Source of the DNA: Sabellastarte sp. h YS-2021
Lineage: Eukaryota > Annelida > Polychaeta > Sabellida > Sabellidae
Direction: 5' to 3'
Length of the DNA: 64,000 nt
NCBI GenBank assembly: GCA_964017235.1
Contig: OZ024933.1
Coordinates: 6,265,962 to 6,329,961, forward strand
In this document: positions 42,016 to 55,300 of the stretch, one piece after another
Layout: each line of letters starts with the position of its first letter
Position numbering within the stretch: the stretch's first letter is position 1
Made by a program: the position numbers and the translations under genes
Notes under the pieces: model-generated
The model's database searches: none
Told to the model about the DNA's origin: nothing
Seen by the model: the letters and a program-made list of their open reading frames with translations, nothing else

Positions 42016-42410
42016 TAATTTACTTTCCTACTACCCTACGGGCCAAAAATTCTGTCCAAATCGCTCTATCTCTTACGGTTTCTAAGATATTAAGATTTTT
42101 TCGCTTTTCGCAAAAATTCAAGATGGCCGCCAAAAGTGGCGAAAATTGAAACTTTTCAATTTTGTATAGAATACGTTCCTACTACCCGACGGGTCAAAAA
42201 TTCTGTCCAAATCGCTCTATCTCTTACGGTTTCTGAGATATTAAGATTTATTCGTTTTTCGCAAAAATTCAAGATGGCCGCCAAAAGTGGCGAAAATTGA
42301 AATTTTAAAAAATTTTGTAAAGACTACTTTTCTACTACCCTGTGGGTCAAAAATTCTGTCGAAATCGCTCTATCTCTTACGGTTTCTGAGATATTAGCAA
42401 ATTACTCAAA
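42015..42410 (+). repeat. Family A repeat, about 143-bp units, 2.5 copies
   Basis: Units carry GGTCAAAAATTCTGTCCAAA, TCGCTCTATCTCTTACGG and AAGATGGCCGCCAAAAGTGG. The last unit ends in CTGAGATATTAGC. Confidence 0.8.
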
Positions 42411-42825
42411 AGTAGTACTGAAAATACACAATGAAGTACCTAAATGGCTATTACTCATGTACTGACAAAGCTACCAGTCCCAAATGCAATACCAAGCGAG
42501 CTATGGACATAACAATCTTGTATTCAAAATTGTAGTAAAATATCTTTAATTATTTTGGCTTAAATGCACGGAAACCAATGGGTACTGAAAATAGCTGTAC
42601 TTAAGTATTACTCAGTAAGCAAAAGAGGTACAACAGCCAAAAGCAATCCCAAGCAAGCTACTGAGCCAATAAGCCTGCATACCAAATTTGGTGACAATAG
42701 CTCTAATACTTTTCCTTTAAATGAGCGGAAACCATGCGTGACGCCGGACATCGGACGCTGGACATCGGACGGCGGAAAAAGCAAAAATAATATATCCACC
42801 CCCAGGGGTGGGTGGACATAATAAT
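42410..42825 (+). repeat. Repeat tail ending in an 11-bp-arm hairpin
   Basis: AAGCAATCCCAAGCAAGCTA leads to GACGCCGGACATCGGACG and GACGGCGGAAAAAGCAAAAA, and then to a hairpin at 42791-42820 with arms TATATCCACCC and GGGTGGACATA (one mismatch). Confidence 0.7.
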
Positions 42826-42829
42826 TCCC

Positions 42830-43400
42830 TAAATTCAATAGTTTTGGAGGTATAAGTGATTTATTCAATGTTGAAATTAAGAAATTTCAAAGTAGCTATT
42901 ACTCAGTTAGCTATGGACTTACAGCTCTGAAAATTCACCACGATACAGTACATCAAAAAGTAGATAAACAACATATTTGACAAAAATCCTCTATATTCAA
43001 TAGTTTTTGTGTTATAAGTGACTTGCTGAATGGTCAAATATTAAACTTAGTGTAGCTATTACTCAGCTAGCTATGGTGCTACACTTTGGAAACCTCACCA
43101 TGATACAGTACATGAAGGAGTTGTTCAACAACATATTTGAGACCAATATTGTAAGTAACAGTTACAAAGATAAAAGCAACTTACATTTTGGTCATTGTTA
43201 AAAATAGAAAATAGCTATTACTCACTTAGCTATCAAGATTGACCCCTAAAAATGGTACCATCTTGTAGGCATGGAGAAAGTAGCTGAACAACATATTTTT
43301 ACAGAAATGCTCTAAATGCAGTCGTTTTGGAGCACTTTACTGAAAGTAGGCACCATTGCTATTACTCACTTAGCTATGGACCTAGGTCTCAAAAAACAGC
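42830..43400 (+). repeat. Tandem array, family B
   Basis: About four diverged units with GTAGCTATTACTCAG, GACAGTACATCAAAAAG or similar, and CAACATATTTGA. Confidence 0.75.
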
Positions 43401-43439
43401 ATCAAATGAAAAGACATAAGCGGTAAGGTCATAAAACAT

Positions 43440-43925
43440 TGAAAAGGCCAAGGAGAAATTGGTGAGGATACCTGCAACACTTTTCTTTGGACAGACGTTT
43501 AGGCCTTACATTCTGCTATTTGCAGAGATTTGGCAAGGCTCTGGCGGCCATGTTGTTTTTCAAAATTGGCCCAAAATCAATACCAAGCAGGCTATTTTTA
43601 GGCTGTATAAAAGTGCAACTATACACTTATGGCAGCCATCTAAATCAACGAAAAAAAACCCATGGCAGAACACCTGAAGAAAAAAAACCATGGCAGCCAT
43701 CTTGTTAACACCCATGACGGCCATCTTGTTTTTCCGAATCAGCCGAAAAAGATTCCCAGGCAAGTTTTTCCAATGATGAATTTATCCTGCAAATTTGGAT
43801 GCTCTAGCTATAATATTTTAAGAGATAGAAAGGCTTTTGTAAAAACGTGACGAACGGACGCACGCACACACAGAGGGCATTTTATAATCTCCCGTACCGG
43901 GCCTATCAGCCAGCGGGAGATAATT
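43440..43925 (+). repeat. Family D repeat with terminal hairpin
   Basis: Units with GGCCATCTTGTTTTTC, AAGATTCCCAGGCAAG and TTATCCTGCAAATTTGGATG match 31840-32110. The tail ACGGACGCACGCACACACAG is followed by a hairpin at 43887-43921 with 8-bp arms ATCTCCCG and CGGGAGAT. Confidence 0.7.
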
Positions 43926-43974
43926 AGAAGACGTGAAGTCACCGAACTGTTGTGGATTTCCAAGCAATATTTTA

Positions 43975-44200
43975 TTTATTTAATTATTATTATTATTTAA
44001 TGTCGCCTTCAACACTGTAAAGGTTATTATATCATGACCGGTACTTTTATGGCCAGAGGAAACCAGTACATACAGTTAGTCCAATTTTTGTACTTATAAA
44101 ATATAAACTTCCGACCACTGGTTAGAAAGTAACAACTTTCCCACATAGGGTCTGTGGCTTGAACCTCTGACCTCAGAGTTCAGAGACCAGTATAATATTT
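43975..44200 (-). mobile_element. SINE, degenerate, near full length
   Basis: On the minus strand it reads from a box B-like GGTTCAAGCC through GGGAAAGTTG, a CTGTATGTACTGGTTTCC body and an AGTGTTGAAGGCGAC tail ending in AATAAT repeats. It is the same family as 26382-26617, with an extra stretch of about 35 bp inside. Confidence 0.7.
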
Positions 44201-45375
44201 TAAAATAATTAAGGGTGCAGTGGCTGGTTTTCTGCCAAAGACGGAGTGAAATATTTGGACAGCACTGGGAATTAAGGTCTGTGAACTATCGCCCATTTGC
44301 AAAAAAACTTGCAAAGATGGTTACAGACATAATTGTTTCATGGATATTTTAAACTAGCTAAGTGTAAGTATTTTTATAAAATATTCAACTGCGTCCTGTG
44401 CAGTCTTCGTCAATATTTCTCGTGGCCATAATATTTAACATTTATAAACATTTTAAAGTGAAATAAAATTACCTTATTTCCAAAAGAAATATAGGTTTCT
44501 AAATACAGGTTTATAAGTACAGGGATTTATCTGTAACTACGCAGTTTGAATTTGGATTTGGACATATTTTAAGTTTGAAGCGTACACAGCGGATGAGTGA
44601 ACTAGTACATTGTAGTTCATTTTATAAATATATAACCTATTTGAATTTTATAAAAATATTGTAAGAGATATTTTACACAACCAAACTGTAAGTACCGGGT
44701 ATTTTGATAAAATATTTAACATTTTCATTTAAAATAAGAAAATCAATTACCTTCCTTCTTGCTTTCGAGGTCTGTACAGACATGTAGCAGCCATTTCATT
44801 TGTTTTATATTGCTAGAAGACAGTAGGTGAGGTGACAGTAAACTACTGCTGGATCATATATTTGGAAATTATTTCAGGAAACCTATTTCCGTATATCCTT
44901 GTGTACAACTACCCGCATTTGATATTTTGTTTTTCATTGCAAGGAGACTTTAACAGTAAGTGACAGTAAAATACTGCTGGAAACCCATCGTGGCCTCATA
45001 TTACCTTCACTCTTTTAGTGTACATATACTTCTATAAGTTCACTTAATAAATATAAAACCTATTTGGATTTTATAAAATTGTTACACGGATATTTCACAC
45101 AAGCCAACTGTAAGTATTTTGATCAAATATTCAACAATTTCATTTAAAATAAGAAAATCAATTGCCTTCATATTTTCGTGGTTTGTACATACATGTGGCA
45201 GTCAGAACTTTTTGTGTAGCGTCCTCTATAGTCTTTATCCATATATTTCTTGTGGCCATATTATTTAATATTTATAACTATTTTAAAGTGAAATAAAATA
45301 AAATATTTGTACGATTTGCAGATTTGCGTAGCGAGATGTGTTGGATATTTGAAATATTGTCTTGACCAGAAACCA
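44200..45375. repeat. AT-rich region with diverged duplicated modules
   Basis: Two modules occur twice: 44620-44820 resembles 45040-45210 (AAAATAAGAAAATCAATT, TATTTTGAT.AAATATT), and 44345-44480 resembles 45210-45300 (TTTAAAGTGAAATAAAAT). No coding region is supported. Confidence 0.55.
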
Positions 45376-45377
45376 GG

Positions 45378-45905
45378 GGCCGATTTCACGAAGGGACTTA
45401 AGTCCAGATTTAGACTTAAATTTAAGACTTTGGTCTTAAATTTTGTCAAAAGAATGTTAAGTCTGTGGTCTTAGACTTAGCGGATTTCACAAAGCAGCTA
45501 AGTCCATGAAATTGCTAAGTCAGTGGACTTAACTTTAAGTCTGGGAGGTAGAGGGCTTAAATTTTGTAAAGAGGACTTAAATATGGCCGCCATAAACTTT
45601 TTCTCCACTTCAAAATTTGAAATGGCTGTACATAAAGTCTAATTACACAGAACACCTCACTAAAGTAGTCTTGGGGAAGTTTATATGTTGCAACAAGGTT
45701 TTCCATTTCAAAATAGCCCTTATCCTTAGATAAAATGCACCAAATGAAGGATATAAAAGGTCACATGACACAGAAAACCACTGTGGTTATTTGATAAGCT
45801 TTGGACTTAGCTAAGTCACCTTTGTGAAATCCATTTTAATTCCCAGACCTAGCTAAGACTAAAGTCTTACATTTAAGTCCTGACTTAGCCAATAAAGGGA
45901 CTTAG
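45378..45905. mobile_element. MITE-like element with AAGTC/GACTT inverted repeats
   Basis: The left end GGGGCCGATTTCACGAAGG and following ACTTAAGTCC have imperfect inverted counterparts on the right (GGACTTAGCTAAGTC, TTTGTGAAATCC, AAGTCCTGACTTAGCC). The whole could fold on itself. It lacks coding sequence. The GATTTCAC/GTGAAATC ends resemble those of non-autonomous DNA transposons, perhaps PIF/Harbinger-type, but no clear target duplication is seen. The satellite array starts right after it. Confidence 0.5.
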
Positions 45906-48900
45906 TTTAATATAATAATAAGCGCGCTATAACCACATTTAAGTTTGGCTGTGCTCGTTTGACCTTGAAGGAGGGTCCAAGGTCAAATCCGACCACACCA
46001 AAAGAATCCCAGCCCATGATTTTCTATAGGTTGGTTTACCATCTCAAACCTCTAGGACCAATAATAAGCGAGTTATAAGCACTTTTAAGTTTGGCTATCC
46101 TCATTTAACCTTGAAGGAGGGGTCCAAGGTTAAATCCAACCACACCAAAAGATTCCCAGCCCATGATTTCCTATTGGTCAAATCCGACCACACCAAAAGA
46201 TTCCCAGCCCATGATTTCCTATAGGTTGGTTTACCATCCTAAACCTCTAGGACCAATAATAAGCAAGGTATAAGCACTTTTAAGTTTGGCTATCCTCGTT
46301 TGACCTTGAAGGAGGGGCCCAGGGTCAAATCCGACCACACCAAAAGATTCCCAGGCCATGATTTCCTATAGGTTGGTTTACCATCCCAAACCTCTAGGAC
46401 CAATAATAAGCGAGTTATAAGCACTTTTAAGTTTGGCTATCCTCATTTGACCTTGAAGGAGGGGTCCAAGGTCAAATCCGACCACACCAAAACATTCCCA
46501 GCCCATGATTTCCTATAGGTTGGTTTACCATCCTAAACCTCTTGGACCAATAATAAGCAAGGTATAAGCACTTTTAAGTTTGGCTATCCTCGTTTGACCT
46601 TGAAGGAGGGGTCCAAGGTCAAATCCGACCACACCAAAAGATTCCCAGGCCATGATTTCCTATAGGTTAGTTTACCATCCTAAACCTCTAGGACCAACAA
46701 TAAGCGAGTTATAAGCACTTTTAAGTTTGGCTATCCTCATTTGACCTGGAAGGAGGGGTCCAAGGTCAAATCCGACCACACCAAAAGATTCCCAGCCCAT
46801 GATTTCCTATAGGTTGGTTTACCATCCCAAACCTCTACGACCAATAATAAGCGAGTTATAAGCACTTTTAAGTTTGGCTATGCTCGTTTGACCTTGAAGG
46901 AGGGGTCCAAGGTCAAATCTGACCACACCAAAAGATTCCCAGCCCATCATTTCCAATAGGTTGGTTTACCATCCTAAACCTCTAGGACCAATAATAAGCG
47001 AGTTATAAGCACTTTTAAGTTTGGCTATCCTCATTTGACCTTAAAGGAGGGGTCCAAGGTGAAATCCGACAACACCAAAAGATTCCCAGCCCTTGATTTC
47101 CTATAGGTTGGTTTACCATCCTAAAGCTCTAGGACCAACAATAAGAGAGTTATAAGCACTTTTAACTTTGGCTATCCTCATTTGACCTTGAAGGAGGGGA
47201 CCAAGGTCAAATCCGACCACACCAAAAGATTCCCAGCCCATCATTTCCGATAGGTTGCATGGTTTACCATCCCAAACCTCTAGGACTAATAATAAGTGAG
47301 TTATAAGCACTTTTAAGTTTGGCTATCCTCATTTGACCTTGAAGGAGGGGTCCAAGGTGAAATTCGACCACACCAAAAGATTCCCAGCCCATGATTTCCT
47401 ATAGGTTGGTTTACCATCCCAAACCTCTAGGACCAACAATAAGCGAGTTATAAGCACTTTTAAGTTTGGCTATCCTCATTTGACCTTGAAGGAGGGGTCA
47501 AAGGTGAAATCCAACCACACCAAAAGATTCCCAGCCCATGATTTCCTATAGGTCAAATCTGACCACACCAAAAGATTCCCAGGCCATGATTTCCTATTGG
47601 TTGGTTTACCATCCTAAACCTCTAGGACCAACAATAAACGAGTTATAAGCACTTTTAAGTTTGGCTATCCTCGTTTGACCTTGAAGGAGGGGTCCAAGGT
47701 CAAATCTGACCACACCAAAAGATTCCCAGCCCATCATTTCCGATAGGTTGGTTTACCATCCCAAACCTCTAGGACCAATAATAAGCGAGTTATAAGCACT
47801 TTTAAGTTTGGCTATCCTCATTTGACCTTGAAGGAGGGGTCCAAGGTCAAATCCGACCACACCAAAACATTCCCAGCCCATGATTTCCTATAGGTTGGTT
47901 TACCATCCTAAACCTCTAGGACCAATAATAAGCAAGGTATAAGCACTTTTAAGTTTGGCTATCCTCGTTTGACCTTCAAGGAGGGGTCCAAGGTCAAATC
48001 CGACAACACCAAAAGATTCCCAGGCCATGATTTCCTATAGGTTAGTTTACCATCCTAAACCTCTAGGACCAACAATAAGCGAGTTATAAGCACTTTAAAG
48101 TTTGGCTATCCTCGTTTGACCTTGAAGTAGGGGTCCAAGGTCAAATCCGACCACACCAAAAGATTCCCAGCCCATGATTTCCTATAGGTTGGTTTACCAT
48201 CCCAAACCTCTACGACCAATAATAAGCGAGTTATAAGCACTTTTAAGTTTGGCTATCCTCGTTTGACCTTGAAGGAGGGGTCCAAGGTCAAATCTGACCA
48301 CACCAAAAGATTCCCAGCCAATCATTTCCTATAGGTTGGTTTACCATCCCAAACCTCTAGGACCAATAATAAGCGAGTTATAAGCACTTTTAAGTTTGGC
48401 TATCCTCATTTGACCTTAAAGGAGGGGTCCAAGGTGAAATCCGACCACACCAAAAGATTCCCAGCCCTTGATTTCCTATAGGTTGGTTTACCATCCTAAA
48501 CCTTTAGGACCAACAATAAGAGAGTTATAAGCACTTTTAACTTTGGCTATCCTCATTTGACCTTGAAGGAGGGGACCAAGGTCAAATCCGACCACACCAA
48601 AAGATTCCCAGCCCATCATTTCCGATAGGTTGGTTTACCATCCCAAACCTCTAGGACCAATAATAAGCGAGTTATAAGCACTTTTAAGTTTGGCTATCCT
48701 CATTTGACCTTGAAGGAGGGGTCCAAGGTGAAATTCGACCACACCAAAAGATTCCCAGCCCATGATTTCCTATAGGTTGGTTTACCATCCTAAACCTCTA
48801 GGACCAACAATAAGCGAATTATGAGCACTTTTAAGTTTGGCTATCCCTGTTTGACCTTGAAGGAGTGGTCCAAGGTCAAATCCGACCACACCAAAAGATT

Positions 48901-49068
48901 CCCAGCCCATGATTTCCTATAGGTTGGTTTACCATCCCAAACTTCTAGCACCAATAATAAGCGAGTTATAAGCACTTTTATGTTTGGCTATCCTCGTTTG
49001 ACCTTGAAGGAGGGGTCCAAGGTCAAATCTGACCACACCAAAAGATTCCCAGCCCATCATTTCCTATA

Positions 49069-52000
49069 GGTTGATTTACCATCCCAAACCTCTAGGACCA
49101 ATAATAAGCGAGTTAAAGCACTTTTAAGTTTGGCTATCCTCATTTGACCTTGAAGGAGGGGTCAAAGGTGAAATTCGACCACACCAAAAGATTCCCAGCC
49201 CATGATTTCCTATAGGTTGGTTTACCATCCTAAACCTCTAGGACCAACAATAAGCGAATTATGAGCACTTTTAAGTTTGGCTATCCCTGTTTGACCTTGA
49301 AGGAGTGGTCCAAGGTCAAATCCGACCACACCAAAAGATTCCCAGCCCATGATTTCCTATAGGTTGGTTTACCATCCCAAACCTCTAGGACCAATAATAA
49401 GCGAGTTATAAGCACTTTTAAGTTTGGCTATCCTCGTTTGACCTTGAAGGAGGGGTCCAAGGTCAAATCTGACCACACCAAAAGATTCCCAGCCCATGAG
49501 TTCCTATAGGTCAAATCTGACCACAGCAAAAGATTCCCAGCCCATCATTTCCTATAGGTTGGTTTACCATCCCAAACCTCTAGTACCAATAATAAGCGAG
49601 TTATAAGCACTTTTAAGTTTGGCTATCCTTGTTTGACCTTGAAGGAGGGGTCCAAGGTCAAATCTGACCACACCAAAACATTCCCAGCCCATCATTTCCC
49701 ATAGGTTGGTTTACCATCCCAAACCTCTAGGACCAATAATAAGCGAGTTATGAGCACTTTTAAGTTTGGCTATCCCTGTTTGACCTTGAAGGAGTGGTCC
49801 AAGGTCAAATCCGACCACACCAAAAGATTCCCGGCCCATGATTTCCTATAGGTTGGTTTACCATCCCAAACCTCTAGGACCAATAATAAGGGAGTTATAA
49901 GCACTTTTAACTTTGGCTATCCTCATTTGACCTTGAAGGAGGTGACCAAGGTCAAATCCGACCACACCAAAAGATTCCCAGCCCATCATTTCCGATAGGT
50001 TGGTTTACCATCCCAAACCTCTGGGACCAATAATAAGTGAGTTATAAGCACTTTTAAGTTTGGCTATCCTCATTTGACCTTGAAGGAGGGGTCCAAGGTG
50101 AAATTCGACCACACCAAAAGATTCCCAGCCCATGATTTCCTATAGGTTGGTTTACCATCCTAAACCTCTAGGACCAATAATAAGCGAATTATGAGCACTT
50201 TTAAGTTTGGCTATCCCTGTTTGACCTTGAAGGAGTGGTCCAAGGTCAAATCCGACCACACCAAAAGATTCCCAGCCCATCATTTCCGATAGGTTGGTTT
50301 ACCATCCCAAACCTCTAGGACCAATAATAAGCGAGTTATAAGCACTTTTAAGTTTGGCTATCCTCATTTGACCTTGAAGGAGGGGTCCAAGGTGAAATTC
50401 GACCACACCAAAAGATTCCCAGCCCATGATTTCCTATAGGTTGGTTTACCATCCTAAACCTCTAGGACCAACAATAAGCGAATTATGAGCACTTTTAAGT
50501 TTGGCTCTCCCTGTTTGACCTTGAAGGAGTGGTCCAAGGTCAAATCCGACCACACCAAAAGATTCCCAGCCCATGATTTCCTATAGGTTGGTTTACCATC
50601 CCAAACTTCTAGGACCAATAATAAGCGAGTTATAAGCACTTTTATGTTTGGCTATCCTCGTTTGACCTTGAAGGAGGGTTCCAAGGTCAAATCTGACCAC
50701 ACCAAAAGATTCCCAGCCCATCATTTCCTATAGGTTGATTTACCATCCCAAACCTCTAGGACCAATAATAAGCGAGTTAAAGCACTTTTAAGTTTGGCTA
50801 TCCTCATTTGACCTTGAAGGAGGGGTCAAAGGTGAAATTCGACCACACCAAAAGATTCCCAGCCCATGATTTCCTATAGGTTGGTTTACCATCCTAAACC
50901 TCTAGGACCAACAATAAGCGAATTATGAGCACTTTTAAGTTTGGCTATCCCTGTTTGACCTTGAAGGAGTGGTCCAAGGTCAAATCCGACCACACCAAAA
51001 GATTCCCAGCCCATGATTTCCTATAGGTTGGTTTACCATCCCAAACCTCTAGGACCAATAATAAGCGAGTTATAAGCACTTTTAAGTTTGGCTATCCTCG
51101 TTTGACCTTGAAGGAGGGGTCCAAGATCAAATCTGACCACACCAAAAGGTTCCCAGCCCATGAGTTCCTATAGGTCAAATCTGACCACAGCAAAAGATTC
51201 CCAGCCCATCATTTCCTATAGGTTGGTTTACCATCCCAAACCTCTAGTATCAATAATAAGCGAGTTATAAGCACTTTTAAGTTTGGCTATCCTTGTTTGA
51301 CCTTGAAGGAGGGGTCCAAGGTCAAATCTGACCACACCAAAACATTCCCAGCCCATCATTTCCCATAGGTTGGTTTACCATCCCAAACCTCTAGGACCAA
51401 TAATAAGCGAGTTATGAGCACTTTTAAGTTTGGCTATCCCTGTTTGACCTTGAAGGAGTGGTCAGAGGTCAAATCCGACCACACCAAAAGATTCCCGGCC
51501 CATGATTTCCTATAGGTTGGTTTACCATCCCAAACCTCTAGGACCAATAATAAGGGAGTTATAAGCACTTTTAACTTTGGCTATCCTCATTTGACCTTGA
51601 AGGAGGTGACCAAGGTCAAATCCGACCACACCAAAAGATTCCAAGCCCATCATTTCCGATAGGTTGGTTTACCATCCTAAACCTCTAGGACCAACAATAA
51701 GCGAGTTATAAGCACTTTTAAGTTTGGCTATCCTCGTTTGACCTTGAAGGAGGGGTCCAAGGTCAAATCTGACCACACCAAAAGATTCCCAGCCCATCAT
51801 TTCCGATATGTTGGTTTACCATCCCAAACCTCTAGGACCAATAATAAGCGAGTTATAAGCACTTTTAAGTTTGGCTATCCTCATTTGACCTTGAAGGAGG
51901 GGTCCAAGGTCAAATCCGACCACACCAAACATTCCCAGCCCATGATTTCCTATAGGTTGGTTTACCATCCTAAACCTCTAGGACCAATAATAAGCAAGGT

Positions 52001-52396
52001 ATAAGCACTTTTAAGTTTGGCTATCCTCGTTTGACCTTCAAGGCGGGGTCCAAGGTCAAATCCGACCACACCAAAAGATTCCCAGGCCATGATTTCTTAT
52101 AGGTTAGTTTACCATCCTAAACCTCTAGGACCAACAATAAGCGAGTTATAAGCACTTTTAAGTTTGGCTATCCTCGTTTGACCTTGAAGGAGGGGTCCAA
52201 GGTCAAATCCGACCACACCAAAAGATTCCCAGCCCATCATTTCCTATAGGTTGGTTTACCATCCCAAACCTCTATGACCAATAATAAGCGAGTTATAAGC
52301 ACTTTTAAGTTTGGCTATGCTCGTTTGACCTTGAAGGAGGGGTCCAAGGTCAAATCTGACCACACCAAAAGATTCCCAGCCCATGATTTCCTATAG
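49069..52396 (+). repeat. Satellite higher-order duplication, 1664 bp
   Basis: Private variants recur 1664 bp apart: GGTTGATTTACC at 49069 and 50733, and CCACAGCAAAAG at 49521 and 51185. The spacing equals eleven monomers plus one 48-bp insert, within a base or two. Confidence 0.8.
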
Positions 52397-55300
52397 GTTG
52401 GTTTACCATCCCAAACTTCTACTACCAATAATAAGCGAGTTATAAGCACTTTTAAGTTTGGCTATCCACATTTGACCTTAAAGGAGGGGTCCAAGGTGAA
52501 ATCCGACAACACCAAAAGATTCCCAGCCATTGATTTCCTATAGGTTGGTTTACCATCCTAAACCTCTAGGACCAACAATAAGAGAGTTATAAGCACTTTT
52601 AACTTTGGCTATCCTCATTTGACCTTGAAGGAGGGGACCAAGGTCAAATCCGACCACACCAAAAGATTCCCAGCCCATGATTTCCGATAGGTTGGTTTAC
52701 CATCCCAAGCCACTAGGACCAATAATAAGTGAGTTATAAGCACTTTTAAGTTTGGCTATCCTCATTTGACCTTGAAGGAGGGGTCCAAGGTGAAATTCGA
52801 CCACACCAAAAGATTCCCAGCCCATGATTTCCTATAGGTTGGTTTACCATCCTAAACCTCTAGGACCAACAATAAGCGAATTATGAGTACTTTTAAGTTT
52901 GGCTATCCCTGTTTGACCTTGAACGAGTGGTTCAAGGTCAAATCCGACCACACCAAAAGATTCCCAGCCCATGATTTCCTATAGGTTGGTTTACCATCCC
53001 AAACCTCTAGTACCAATAATAAGCGAGTTATAAGCACTTTTAAGTTTGGCTATCCTTGTTTGACCTTGAAGGAGGGGTCCAAGGTCAAATCTGACCACAC
53101 CAAAACATTCCCAGCCCATCATTTCCCATAGGTTGGTTTACCATCCCAAACCTCTAGGACCAATAATAAGCGAGTTATGAGCACTTTTAAGTTTGGCTAT
53201 CCCTGTTTGACCTTGAAGGAGTGGTCCAAGGTCAAATCCGACCACACCAAAAGATTCCCGGCCCATGATTTCCTATAGGTTGGTTTACCATCCCAAACCT
53301 CTAGGACCAATAATAAGGGAGTTATAAGCACTTTTAACTTTGGCTATCCTCATTTGACCTTGAAGGAGGTGACCAAGGTCAAATCCGACCACACCAAAAG
53401 ATTCCCAGCCCATCATTTCCGATAGGTTGGTTTACCATCCCAAACCTCTGGGACCAATAATAAGTGAGTTATAAGCACATTTAAGTTTGGCTATCCTCAT
53501 TTGACCTTGAAGGAGGGGTCCAAGGTGAAATTCGACCACACCAAAAGATTCCCAGCCCATGATTTCCTATAGGTTGGTTTACCATCCTAAACCTCTAGGA
53601 CCAACAATAAGCGAATTATGAGCACTTTTAAGTTTGGCTATCCCTGTTTGACCTTGAAGGAGTGGTCCAAGGTCAAATCCGACCACACCAAAAGATTCCC
53701 AGCCCATGATTTCCTATAGGTTGGTTTACCATCCTAAACCTCTAGGACCAATAATAAGCGAATTATGAGCACTTTTAAGTTTGGCTATCCCTGTTTGACC
53801 TTGAAGGAGTGGTCCAAGGTCAAATCCGACCACACCAAAAGATTCCCAGCCCATCATTTCCGATAGGTTGGTTTACCATCCCAAACCTCTAGGACCAATA
53901 ATAAGCGAGTTATAAGCACTTTTAAGTTTGGCTATCCTCATTTGACCTTGAAGGAGGGGTCCAAGGTGAAATTCGACCACACCAAAAGATTCCCAGCCCA
54001 TGATTTCCTATAGGTTGGTTTACCATCCTAAACCTCTAGGACCAACAATAAGCGAATTATGAGCACTTTTAAGTTTGGCTATCCCTGTTTGACCTTGAAG
54101 GAGTGGTCCAAGGTCAAATCCGACCACACCAAAAGATTCCCAGCCCATGATTTCCTATAGGTTGGTTTACCATCCCAAACTTCTAGGACCAATAATAAGC
54201 GAGTTATAAGCACTTTTATGTTTGGCTATCCTCGTTTGACCTTGAAGGAGGGGTCCAAGGTCAAATCTGACCACACCAAAAGATTCCCAGCCCATCATTT
54301 CCTATAGGTTGATTTACCATCCCAAACCTCTAGGACCAATAATAAGCGAGTTAAAGCACTTTTAAGTTTGGCTATCCTCATTTGACCTTGAAGGAGGGGT
54401 CCAAGGTGAAATTCGACCACACCAAAAGATTCCCAGCCCATGATTTCCTATAGGTTGGTTTACCATCCTAAACCTCTAGGACCAATAATAAGCGAATTAT
54501 GAGCACTTTTAAGTTTGGCTATCCCTGTTTGACCTTGTAGGAGTGGTCCAAGGTCAAATCCGACCACACCAAAAGATTCCCAGCCCATGATTTCCTATAG
54601 GTTGATTTACCATCCCAAACCTCTAGGACCAATAATAAGCGAGTTAAAGCACTTTTAAGTTTGGCTATCCTCATTTGACCTTGAAGGAGGGGTCAAAGGT
54701 GAAATTCGACCACACCAAAAGATTCCCAGCCCATGATTTCCTATAGGTTGGTTTACCATCCTAAACCTCTAGGACCAACAATAAGCGAATTATGAGCACT
54801 TTTAAGTTTGGCTATCCCTGTTTGACCTTGAAGGAGTGGTCCAAGGTCAAATCCGACCACACCAAAAGATTCCCAGCCCATGATTTCCTATAGGTTGGTT
54901 TACCATCCCAAACCTCTAGGACCAATAATAAGCGAGTTATAAGCACTTTTAAGTTTGGCTATCCTCGTTTGACCTTGAAGGAGGGGTCCAAGGTCAAATC
55001 TGACCACACCAAAAGATTCCCAGCCCATGAGTTCCTATAGGTCAAATCTGACCACAGCAAAAGATTCCCAGCCCATCATTTCCTATAGGTTGGTTTACCA
55101 TCCCAAACCTCTAGTACCAATAATAAGCGAGTTATAAGCACTTTTAAGTTTGGCTATCCTTGTTTGACCTTGAAGGAGGGGTCCAAGGTCAAATCTGACC
55201 ACACCAAAACATTCCCAGCCCATCATTTCCCATAGGTTGGTTTACCATCCCAAACCTCTAGGACCAATAATAAGCGAGTTATGAGCACTTTTAAGTTTGG

